42,054 nt of DNA from Planctomycetia bacterium (GTDB lineage: Bacteria > Planctomycetota > Phycisphaerae > FEN-1346), in contig PMZT01000016.1 of the NCBI GenBank assembly GCA_003170085.1, positions 1 through 42,054 of the forward strand, in the 5' to 3' direction. A model generated the notes under the pieces. That model worked only from the letters and a program-made list of their open reading frames with translations. It had not been told where the DNA came from and did no database searches. A program made the translations under genes and the position numbers. Position 1 is the first letter of the stretch. Every line of letters begins with the position of its first letter. Positions 9,694 to 16,205 of this stretch are shown here, in pieces.

Positions 9694-9996
9694 CTACTCC
9701 TTCCACTTGTCTTCGTCGTACTCTTCGTGCGTGAGGACAGCCCGAACGTTGACAAGCTGGTAGTCGTACCGGATTCGGGCAATCAGGCGGTACTTGTTCC
9801 CACCAATGTTGAACACGGTCAGCGTATCTCCACCTGCCGTCCGAACCCCATCCGCACGTGGATACGCCTGCCGCACTTCCTGAAGATTGGACCATTCGGC
9901 ACCGGTGGCCATCTTGTACCAGAGCCGCAACGGCTCCTCCGCGCCGGCATGGCGCCGCCAGAACTCCCGCAGGGGTTTCAGGCTGATCACTCGCAC
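9694..9996 (-). CDS. higB: HigB-type toxin (RelE superfamily mRNA interferase)
   Basis: This 100-residue toxin opens MRVISLKPLREFWRRH and continues with RLWYKMATGAEWSNLQEV, FNIGGNKYRLIARI and VRAVLTHEEYDEDKW. This is the HigB pattern of ribosome-dependent mRNA cleavage, with the conserved NIGGNKYRL strand and basic residues intact. The start is a GTG at 9996-9994; a second GTG two codons later is possible. No ribosome site precedes it and the predicted promoter lies immediately upstream, so the transcript would be leaderless or nearly so. It is followed directly by higA. Confidence 0.9.
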   Translation of the reverse strand: MRVISLKPLREFWRRHAGAEEPLRLWYKMATGAEWSNLQEVRQAYPRADGVRTAGGDTLTVFNIGGNKYRLIARIRYDYQLVNVRAVLTHEEYDEDKWKE

Positions 9997-10013
9997 TTAG
10001 ACATTATGTCTAA
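9997..10013. promoter_or_regulatory. Perfect palindromic operator of higBA
   Basis: TTAGACAT-T-ATGTCTAA is a perfect inverted repeat with 8-base arms around one central base. It abuts the higB start codon and covers the predicted -10 element of the higBA promoter. The position is ideal for autorepression by the HigA or HigBA complex. Binding is inferred, not shown. Confidence 0.75.
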
Positions 10014-10031
10014 TTTTCGGCCTTCAGTCAA
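10003..10031 (-). promoter_or_regulatory. Predicted sigma-70 promoter of higBA
   Basis: On the minus strand, TTGACT (10031-10026) and CATAAT (10008-10003) are separated by exactly 17 bases. The -10 lies inside the palindrome at 9997-10013. A start about seven bases downstream of the -10 would fall at or next to the higB GTG. Confidence 0.65.
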
Positions 10032-10034
10032 TCT

Positions 10035-10051
10035 CCATTTAGACAAAATGG
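10035..10051. promoter_or_regulatory. Second, imperfect operator-like inverted repeat upstream of higBA
   Basis: CCATTT-AGACA-AAATGG is a 17-base inverted repeat just upstream of the predicted -35. It contains TTAGACA, the half-site of the main operator, and its centre lies 38 bases from the main one. It may be an auxiliary HigA site. Confidence 0.4.
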
Positions 10052-10099
10052 CCAAACGGGCAAGAAACCCGGGCGTGGGGTGCGGGTCCACCCACTTTC

Positions 10100-10163
10100 G
10101 CGCCCTTCGCCGGGCGGCGTAACCCGTTTCTTTACTGTCACTTATGGTAGCCTCCGCGGTGTC
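10100..10163. repeat. Dispersed repeat, copy 1 (pairs with 37506-37568)
   Basis: About 63 bases align with 37506-37568 in the same orientation with one gap. Shared blocks include GGCGTAACC, GTTTCTT, GTCACTTATGGTAG and CTCCG. No convincing coding frame spans this copy. The flanking stretch 10052-10399 otherwise holds no gene I can support, although a minus-strand frame stays open across it. Confidence 0.6.
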
Positions 10164-10399
10164 CTGCCGGATGGCATCCACGGATGGGCCCAGGGCCCGG
10201 GCCGCATCCTCGACGGCCAGGGCCGCCGGGTTCACGCGTTCGGTTGAAGTCAGGCTCTGCTCGGCCACGGGCGACCTCCCGGAATTATTGATGCTGGTCC
10301 ATCTTTTCGCCTTGATTCCTCGCCGCACACATGCCCTGATCCACATGACGTTGGAGAGCACGAAGGGCGAGGCTCTGCCGGGCGGACGGCAATACCGCC

Positions 10400-10690
10400 G
10401 TGGCAGGATGGGCAATCGCTTACAGCAGTTACGTTGATTACAGGAATGAGCATCGCGCGTCAGCCGGTCCGCTGATCATCCTCGGCCTGCTGCTGCCTTT
10501 CATCGTTATCGGCGGCGAGGTGTATAGGTACATGGACGGCGCCAAGAAGATCAGGTGCGTCCGCTGCCGTAACTGCGGCAAGGAGCATCCGCTCAAGGCA
10601 ATCTACAAGGCCGGCAGGTGCCCGGAATGCAACTCCAAGAAAATTGTCGGGGTCAAGCATGACGGAAGCGAGCTGACTCCACTGAGGTAG
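10400..10690 (+). CDS. Small membrane protein with zinc ribbon
   Basis: This is a 96-residue frame from a GTG at 10400 to TAG. One hydrophobic helix (about residues 20-41, GPLIILGLLLPFIVIGG) is followed by a Cys4 zinc-ribbon-like segment with CRNC at 56-59 and CPEC at 74-77; an extra Cys53 precedes it. The layout suggests a membrane-anchored zinc-binding protein with its tail in the cytoplasm. I do not recognise a family. No ribosome site precedes the GTG and the frame is open upstream to 10349, so it may be a 5'-truncated gene. Confidence 0.45.
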   Translation: MAGWAIAYSSYVDYRNEHRASAGPLIILGLLLPFIVIGGEVYRYMDGAKKIRCVRCRNCGKEHPLKAIYKAGRCPECNSKKIVGVKHDGSELTPLR

Positions 10691-10778
10691 GGCTCTCGCC
10701 GTGGTTCGACTGCCTGTCGCCTTCCGCCTAAATTGCCGCCACGTCACGAGGTTCGTACCATCCGTTTTCGAGGAAGAG

Positions 10779-10788
10779 CCCCCCCCCC
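10779..10788. repeat. Ten-base poly-C tract
   Basis: A run of ten C lies between the zinc-ribbon gene and the recombinase gene. It is noncoding as far as I can see. Such tracts can vary in length or be sequencing-error hotspots. Confidence 0.8.
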
Positions 10789-10816
10789 TCACGGATAGCG
10801 TCAAAACCGTCGGCTT

Positions 10817-10822
10817 TATAAT
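10817..10822 (+). promoter_or_regulatory. Candidate -10 box of the tyrosine recombinase gene
   Basis: A consensus TATAAT lies 21 bases before the ATG at 10844. No good -35 is visible at 16-18 bases upstream, so this is a weak call. Confidence 0.35.
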
Positions 10823-10843
10823 CATCCGCGACAAATATTCACC

Positions 10844-11398
10844 ATGTCCTATCAGTTCGTGCGTGAGCCTTTGAACGCGGAGGAAACGGACCACCTGGTG
10901 AACGCGTGCCGCTCGTTCCAGGAAAAACTCGTCGTCTGGGTCCTCCTCGACACAGGCCTGCGGGTGCACGAGTTCTGCGGCCTGCGACGCGATCACGTGC
11001 AGTGGCAGGAAAACTGCCTGATCGTCTGGGGAAAGGGTGGCTGGTACGGCCACAAGGGTAAACGAAGGGTCGTTCCGCTTACCGCCAGGGCCAGGCGGTT
11101 GCTTGAGGTTCACTTCGTCACCAATGAAGGCATTGGTTTCTCAACCAGGACAGCCCAGAGGATTGTCAAGCGCGTCGCCAACAGGGCCATGATCACCAAG
11201 CCCGTGACGCCGCACACCTTGAGGCACACGTTCGCCGTGAATTGCGTGAAGCGGGGTGTGAGCACCGCGAGCCTCAAGAAGATCCTGGGCCACGACCGCC
11301 TGGAGACTACCGAGATCTACCTGAACATCTGCCCCGAGGACGCCCTGGGCGAGTTCTTTCAGAAGGTTGACGGTCGTGCACGTTCGAGATGGGACTGA
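10844..11398 (+). CDS. Stand-alone tyrosine recombinase (phage integrase family catalytic domain)
   Basis: This 184-residue site-specific recombinase consists almost only of the catalytic domain. All active-site positions can be seen: Arg40 (DTGLRVHE), a lysine in the beta-hairpin (GKGGWYGHKGKRR, about 64-74), His124 and Arg127 (TPHTLRHTFA), His150 (ILGHD) and the nucleophile Tyr159 (TEIYLNI). The N-terminal SAM-like arm-binding domain of typical integrases is missing. Short stand-alone forms occur naturally, so it may be functional. It lies inside the accessory zone and could have mobilised neighbouring genes; no att sites were recognised. Confidence 0.85.
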   Translation: MSYQFVREPLNAEETDHLVNACRSFQEKLVVWVLLDTGLRVHEFCGLRRDHVQWQENCLIVWGKGGWYGHKGKRRVVPLTARARRLLEVHFVTNEGIGFSTRTAQRIVKRVANRAMITKPVTPHTLRHTFAVNCVKRGVSTASLKKILGHDRLETTEIYLNICPEDALGEFFQKVDGRARSRWD

Positions 11399-11459
11399 GA
11401 AACTACCTGCGGCTCTTCCTCGTTGCTGACCACGGCATCAAGCGTCGGCCACTGCCAAT

Positions 11460-11855
11460 TCAGGCTTCTTCCGAATCCAGCCCCGCGCCCGCTTCCCCCT
11501 TCCCCGGCCGCGCATCCGGATATTCGGACGCCGGAATTTGCACGACCTGTTTCCGCAAGGCGGGAGCATCTTCCGTAGCGGCCACCCAGACGATAGGCCA
11601 GTTGACGCTGAAATAGGCATGAACGGCAATGTTGCGGAAGGCCACAATGTCAGCCCATTCGATCTGGGGATGACGGTCCTTGAAATTCGCACTCAGCCGG
11701 GCGGCGGCTTCGCCGATCATGGCGAGTTTCTGAAGCACCGCACTACACACGAGGTCATCGCCCGTGAAGGCCTCCTCCTACACCTCTGCCACAAAGCCGG
11801 CGATGGCGTCGGCCGCCTCCACGATGTCGGCCAAGTACAGAACGTCACCCCGCAA
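11460..11855 (-). pseudogene. hepT: hepT-like toxin gene interrupted by an amber codon
   Basis: The minus-strand frame from a TTG at 11855-11853 reads MRGDVLYLADIVEAADAIAG, then FVAEV, then TAG at 11780-11778, and continues in the same frame as EEAFTGDDLVCSAVLQKLAM to a stop at 11460. This is a full-length HepT (HEPN ribonuclease or AMPylation-target toxin) of 131 codons with a nonsense mutation at codon 26. The HEPN motif R-x4-H-x-Y is intact (RNIAVHAY, Arg74, His79, Tyr81). The TTG overlaps the mntA stop, the usual coupling in mntA-hepT operons. Translation could restart at the GTG at 11750, giving 96 residues that keep the motif but lack the first helix. Confidence 0.75.
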
Positions 11856-12141
11856 AGAGCACCTCCGCCTCTGCCAGGACCTCGTCGCGTATCAGCGGCT
11901 TCAGACCATCCTGCGGCACAAGGTCCACCCGCCGGCCGAGAATCGAGGACAGTTCTCGAGCCATTCGCGCCAGCGCCAAAAAACCCACTCGCGCCTCAGC
12001 CTCAAACTGCACCAGCACATCCACATCGCTGTCAGGTCGGAAATCCTGCCGAAGCACTGAGCCGAACATCGCCAACCGCCGGACATAATGCTTCCGACAG
12101 AACGCGGCAATCTGCTCCTTGTTGACCGCTACGTTGATCAT
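11845..12141 (-). CDS. mntA: MntA-like nucleotidyltransferase antitoxin
   Basis: This 98-residue minimal nucleotidyltransferase has the GSx10DxD motif (Gly27-Ser28 in FGSVLR, Asp39 and Asp41 in SDVDVLV) and a later RVDLV aspartate at 73, so it should be catalytically intact. In characterised pairs MntA adds AMP to the HEPN toxin HepT and silences it. The start at 12141 has GGAG nine bases upstream; an ATG at 12156 is possible but its AAGG is too close. The stop overlaps the hepT start. Because hepT carries an amber stop, the antitoxin appears to have outlived its toxin. Confidence 0.85.
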   Translation of the reverse strand: MINVAVNKEQIAAFCRKHYVRRLAMFGSVLRQDFRPDSDVDVLVQFEAEARVGFLALARMARELSSILGRRVDLVPQDGLKPLIRDEVLAEAEVLFAG

Positions 12142-12243
12142 CGGACTGCGCTCCATCCTTCCAAGACACTCCCATGTAAAACGATTATACCCCCGGCTTC
12201 CTCGAATGGCAACCCTCGATACGCCATGACGGCCGCGAAGTCC

Positions 12244-13325
12244 TCACGGCCCTTGCAGAACGTCGTTCCCGTCCCGCAATTCTATCCCCGGCCCCAACCG
12301 GAGCGTCCGTGCCAGCCTATCCCGGATACCGGCCGAAACAGCAACTACAATGACCTTGTTCATCCTGGCGTCCAGGCATTTCTGGACATTGGCCGCCGCA
12401 TCGGATTTTCCGGTCTCCACCTCAAGGGCAACCCGTTTACCATCTCGTTCGGCCACAAGGTCGATGGTCTTGCCGCCACCCACCGGGTATTCCTCGGTCA
12501 CATGGTAGCCGCTGGCCCTCAGGTGGTCGGCCAGCCGCTTCTTCCAATACCTGTGCTCTGGACCACCGAGTCTGTCCGCATCGGGTTCATCGATGCCGAG
12601 CGCCGCTTTCCCGGCGCCGGTCAGCGCCAGTACTTTGATTCTTGATCGACCGATTACGATCGGACAGGAAACAATAAGCGACTGCTTCAAGAGCATCTTT
12701 TGCAACCCCGTGCCCCGGCGAGGAGATAGACACAAAGAATGATAACGATCTGTGATCGTTGACGTTGGACGTTCCCAGACGTCCACCAGCAACTGCCTTT
12801 CCTGCGTTGTAAGCCGAATTGCGCACCCCTTTTCCCCATTTGATTTTTCATCTTTTCCTTTCACCGGAATCCCCGGAATCTCCTTGTCTTTCGATGGAAT
12901 CGGCACGGAATCTCCTTCTCGGCTGGAAATTGGTGAGGAAGAACTCTCCTGCCAACCTGTAACGACATCGTTGAACTCCACCGACGCGAGCAACCGGCGA
13001 TGGATATGTCCGTCAGTCACGCTTCCCTTCTTCAGCCGCACCAGCGGCAACTTGATCAGGAACGGGAAGAACCATCGGCCCTGGAGTTTGGCGATGGCCC
13101 AGCCGACCTCCAGGCGGTTGAGGTAGCCGGCCTGCTCGCTGTCCAGGTGCAGGCAGTCCTGGATCATGGAGATGTCGCCGCGGTGCTTGAGGTTGAAGGC
13201 GAATGTGGTGTAGGTGTTCCCCAGGGCGGGCTTCGAGATGAGGCTGGGGTGCTGGTCCAGGCAGATGACCGACTCGCCGAGTTCACGGATTTCACGCAGA
13301 AGGTTGGCCGCCGAACTCGATCCTG
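12244..13325 (-). pseudogene. 5'-truncated HerA/DUF87-like ATPase with C-terminal nuclease-like domain
   Basis: The frame runs from about 13325, well upstream of the first ATG at 13167. The homology begins at SSSAANLLREIRELGESVIC, then LDQHPSLISKPALGNTYTTF, the region after the ATPase core in HerA-like proteins (the LDQ.PS.IS pattern). The Walker A and B part is missing. The distal part (YWKKRLADHLRASGYHV, GGGKTIDLVAERDGKRVALE, VETGKSDAAANVQKC) looks like a PD-(D/E)xK nuclease fold with Asp, then Glu-x-Glu. Upstream of 13325 the sequence becomes the promoter of the next gene, so the 5' part has been lost. Intact relatives are often genome-defence or mobile-element proteins. Confidence 0.6.
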
Positions 13326-13343
13326 GGACACGGGCTTGTCTGC

Positions 13344-13371
13344 TTGGCAGGCTTCCGCTGCGTGGTACAAT
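13344..13371 (+). promoter_or_regulatory. Predicted promoter of the jelly-roll protein gene
   Basis: TTGGCA (13344-13349) and TACAAT (13366-13371) are separated by 16 bases and lie 28 bases before the ATG at 13399. GGAGG follows at the right place for translation. The promoter begins just beyond the truncation point of the neighbouring HerA-like fragment. Confidence 0.5.
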
Positions 13372-13398
13372 ACCGCACGACTCTGAGGAGGCACGGAG

Positions 13399-14421
13399 AT
13401 GGGCAAGACCAAGAAGCCGTCGTCGCGATTCTTCGGCCTCTGGGCCTGTTCTGCCCTGACGATCATGGGTCTTGCCACAGGTTGGGCGGTGCCGCTGCTT
13501 GGCCAGACTTCACCCGCTGAAGAAGCCTTCCAGCCGCAGCTCATCACGGCGCAGACCAGGGCTGATCCTAAGAAACTGGCGATCCTTCAGAAGCCGGGCA
13601 AGGTCTTCTTCGAGGACGGCTTTGAGTCACCCGACTCGCTCGAGAAATACTTTGAAATCCGGGGCCTCAAAGAAGGCCGGGCCAAGATGGTCAGCGATCC
13701 AAAACTCGCTCACTCGGGCAAGGGCGCGATCCAATTCACCGCGCCGGCCAATGACGGCCGCGAGAGCGGCGCGGGGGCCAGCGGCTGGTTCGGACCGGAG
13801 GGTTACGACCGCGTCTACTTCCGCCGGTACATCAAGTTTGCCGCCGACTACGACCAGGGCAATCTGAACCACACGGGCGGCAGCCTTGCTGCCGTAGCGG
13901 GAGCCGACCGCTGGCGGGCGATGGGCTCGGCCGGTATCCGGCCCAAAGGAGATGATCACTTCAACAGCGCCTTCGAGCCCTGGCGCGACTGGGGACGTTA
14001 TCCCGCACCGGGCTACATGTTCCTCTACACTTACTGGGTGGACATGCAGCGCGACCCTGACGGGCATTTCTGGGGAAACATGCTCGGGCCGCAGGACAGC
14101 GAACGGATGGTGCTTCAGCGCGACCGGTGGTACTGCCTGGAGCATATGATTCAGGTCAACGACGCAGGGAAGGCCAACGGCGAACTGGCTGCGTGGATCG
14201 ACGGCAAGTTGTACATCCACTACACGGGCATCCGGTGGCGCACGAGCGACGCCGTCAAGCTCAAGCGGTTTGACATCGGCGTGTACGTCCACCAGGCCAG
14301 GAAAGACAACACCGTCTGGTACGATGATGTGGCGCTCTCGACCGGCTACATCGGCCCGACGGAAGGGCCGGAGATCAAGCCGGCGGCCCCGGCCGGCAAA
14401 CAGGCAGAAGGTGCTCCGTGA
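13399..14421 (+). CDS. Secreted jelly-roll (concanavalin-like) polysaccharide-active protein, PL14-like
   Basis: This 340-residue protein has a basic start and hydrophobic signal (FFGLWACSALTIMGLATGWA). The mature part reads VFFEDGFESPDSLEKYFEIR, GKGAIQFTAP, YDRVYFRRYIKFAADYDQGN, HTGGSLAAVAG, PGYMFLYTYWVDMQRD, WYCLEHMIQVNDAGKANGEL, AWIDGKLYIH and NTVWYDDVALSTGYIGP. This is a single beta-sandwich of the type seen in PL14-like and related uncharacterised PVC proteins. The Tyr- and His-rich cleft motifs suggest a lyase or binding role, by fold inference. The gene has its own promoter and a GGAGG site and looks intact. Both neighbours on the opposite strand are cut short next to it. Confidence 0.6.
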   Translation: MGKTKKPSSRFFGLWACSALTIMGLATGWAVPLLGQTSPAEEAFQPQLITAQTRADPKKLAILQKPGKVFFEDGFESPDSLEKYFEIRGLKEGRAKMVSDPKLAHSGKGAIQFTAPANDGRESGAGASGWFGPEGYDRVYFRRYIKFAADYDQGNLNHTGGSLAAVAGADRWRAMGSAGIRPKGDDHFNSAFEPWRDWGRYPAPGYMFLYTYWVDMQRDPDGHFWGNMLGPQDSERMVLQRDRWYCLEHMIQVNDAGKANGELAAWIDGKLYIHYTGIRWRTSDAVKLKRFDIGVYVHQARKDNTVWYDDVALSTGYIGPTEGPEIKPAAPAGKQAEGAP

Positions 14422-14424
14422 GAG

Positions 14425-15006
14425 TCCTTGGACGTTGCAGTACATGCGGGCGTACCTCTCAACGTCCTTGATTTCGTTATCCGGCTCGTTGCCGATAACG
14501 AGGAACTTGATGCACGAGTACTTCCGGTCCTCCAGGAGGTGCTTCAGATACGTCGCGATGCCCTGGGCATAGGCGGGGTCGTCATGGTCCTTCACCCACT
14601 TGCACTGGCCGACCCACGCCCAGTCTGTCAGGATGACGTCGATGTCGTGCTTTTGGCAAAAGTCGGGGTAGGCCATCAGGCTCCGGGCCTGCGGGTTGTC
14701 GTAGTCGAACCGGTTCGGCCCTGCTGCCGCGAACCAGCCTAACTGGCTCATCATGCGGACGATGGGCATCCTCATCTCCGCCAGCCGGTCGGTGAGCAGC
14801 CGCCAGTCCTCATCGGTCACGCCCCGGCGGCGGTTGTTGGCGTTCAGCGCCATCGGGTCCAACTCGACGCCGAAGCCGAGGAAGTCCTTCGTGACGACCC
14901 GGCCTGGATCGATCTGCAGGGACAGTCTTTCGGGCCCGTCTGGCTGTGGCACGTCCGAACCGGGCGCTGAGACCGGAAGGGCGGCGAAGCCAAGTGTGCA
15001 GAGTAA
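14425..15006 (-). pseudogene. Clan GH-A glycosidase fragment, cut at both ends
   Basis: On the minus strand a signal-like stretch (LALLCTLGFAALPVSAPGSD) leads into LQIDPGRVVTKDFLGFGVEL, then RMPIVRMMSQLGWF, DIDVILTDWAWVG, KFLVIGNEPDNEI and VERYARMYCNV. This is the first half of a GH-A barrel (GH5/GH30/GH39-like) with the acid/base motif NEP. The half carrying the nucleophile is missing: near 14425 the frame runs into the antisense of the jelly-roll gene. At the other end the signal peptide is cut near 15006, where ISAzo13 sequence begins. It cannot encode an active enzyme. Confidence 0.7.
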
Positions 15007-15444
15007 GGCAAGGCCATTCCTTATGGCGTCTACGACGTGACCCGCAACGAAGCCTGGGTCAGCGTAGGGATTGATCACGACACGGCCGAGTTTGCGGCCG
15101 CCGCCATCGGCCGCTGGTGGTCCAAGATGGGCCGGCCGCGATACCCCCTGGCCCGCGAGTTATACATCACTGCCGACGGGGGAGGCAGCAATGGCGCGCG
15201 CTGCCGGCTGTGGAAGGTCGCGCTGCAAAAGCTGGCGAACCGCACGGGCCTGCGGCTGGCGGTAAGCCACCTCCCGCCCGGCACCAGCAAATGGAACAAG
15301 ATCGAGCATCGTCTCTTCTGCCACATCACCCAGAACTGGCGCGGCCGACCACTCGTCAGCCACGACATCATCGTCAAACTGATCAGCAGCACCACCACGG
15401 CCCAGGGCTTGCACGTCCAGGCCGCCTTGGACCGCCGCCACTAG
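15007..15444 (+). mobile_element. ISAzo13-family transposase, internal fragment
   Basis: The frame from 15007 reads GKAIPYGVYD, WVSVGIDHDTAEFA, ELYITADGGGSNGARCRLWK, SHLPPGTSKWNKIEHRLFCH and ITQNWRGRPLVSHD. This matches the DDE domain of ISAzo13 (Rhodopirellula-type) transposases. Both the N-terminal part and the last 40-50 residues are absent; the frame ends at LDRRH followed by a chance stop. No terminal inverted repeats or target duplications are visible. The piece lies exactly between two truncated minus-strand genes. Confidence 0.85.
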
Positions 15445-15446
15445 CC

Positions 15447-16033
15447 GCGCTCGTGGCCAGCCACTGGACGCGCTCGGGCACATCCACGACCCGGTCGGCA
15501 GACACGGGATTCCGGTCGGGGCCGTGCCGCCAATGTGTCCACTCGTCAACGCCTTGGGGGCGCGGCTTGGTGGTCGCCGCGAACTTCTCGCCCTGCCGCA
15601 CGATCATCTCGCCGCCGGGCCGGAGAACGCGCAGACGTTCGGCCTCCGTGGCCTTGCCGGGGTCGATCACGATGAGGAGCGAGACGAGATTGTCGCCGTA
15701 AGGCAGCGTATCGGCATCCCATCGCTCGACGGACGCCCTGCCGTACAGCCTCTTTGCTGTGAGCGCCTGGCGTGCGGCGTCCACGCCGGCCGCATCGGCA
15801 AAGAGGCAATGAACGAGAAACGTGCCGTCCCTGGCAATGGCGGCGGCCGACTCGGCATCGGCCAAACCCAACACCACACACAGGCCGCCCTTGATGCGGG
15901 AGGCCTGGATCGCCTGCTCAGCCCACGCCTCGTCCCGAGCGGCTCCGCAGGCCACAAGTCCAAGCAGGATGCAAGCCACGGACGCTAGCAAGGCAACGAC
16001 GCGGTTCAACCTTCCCGGCCGCGTGTCGCGCAT
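15447..16033 (-). pseudogene. Methyltransferase/PQQ-propeller lipoprotein gene, 3'-truncated
   Basis: The start is intact: GGAGG lies seven bases before the ATG at 16033, and a lipoprotein signal ends LGLVAC. The protein continues KGGLCVVLGLADAESAAAIA, FLVHCLFADAAGVDAARQAL, LYGRASVERWDADTLPYGDN, VLRPGGEMIVRQG and GVDEWTHWRHGPDRNPVSAD. This is the SAM-methyltransferase-like first domain of large PVC proteins that continue into a PQQ-type beta-propeller. Only the first third remains. Near 15447 the match stops at ERVQWLATSA and ISAzo13 sequence follows in antisense. The glycine-rich SAM loop is degenerate (VLGLADAES). A truncated product could still be made. Confidence 0.65.
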
Positions 16034-16108
16034 TTTTGAACCTCCAACCGTCTCTTGCAGGGTCCCGTAAGACCGCGGCTCTCGGACGGAACAGCCCGCA
16101 GGGAATAC

Positions 16109-16136
16109 TGTAAACCGGATGTTGGGAGGCTACAAT
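16109..16136 (+). promoter_or_regulatory. Weak candidate promoter of the six-gene glycosidase operon
   Basis: TGTAAA (16109-16114) and TACAAT (16131-16136) are spaced by 16 bases, about 70 bases before the GH29 start. The -10 is reasonable and the -35 poor. The same 16034-16205 gap must also hold the promoter of the divergent truncated lipoprotein gene. Confidence 0.3.
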
Positions 16137-16205
16137 AGGCCGCTCGCAATGAGAGCGCGGATGTGCGGCGGCAAGACCTCGTGGCCGAGGAGATAGGAGT
16201 TGCGC

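Noticed and set aside
13627-15078. A single 483-residue protein across the whole minus frame
   Set aside because: Only the part at 14425-15006 matches a glycosidase; the rest is antisense of the jelly-roll gene and of ISAzo13.
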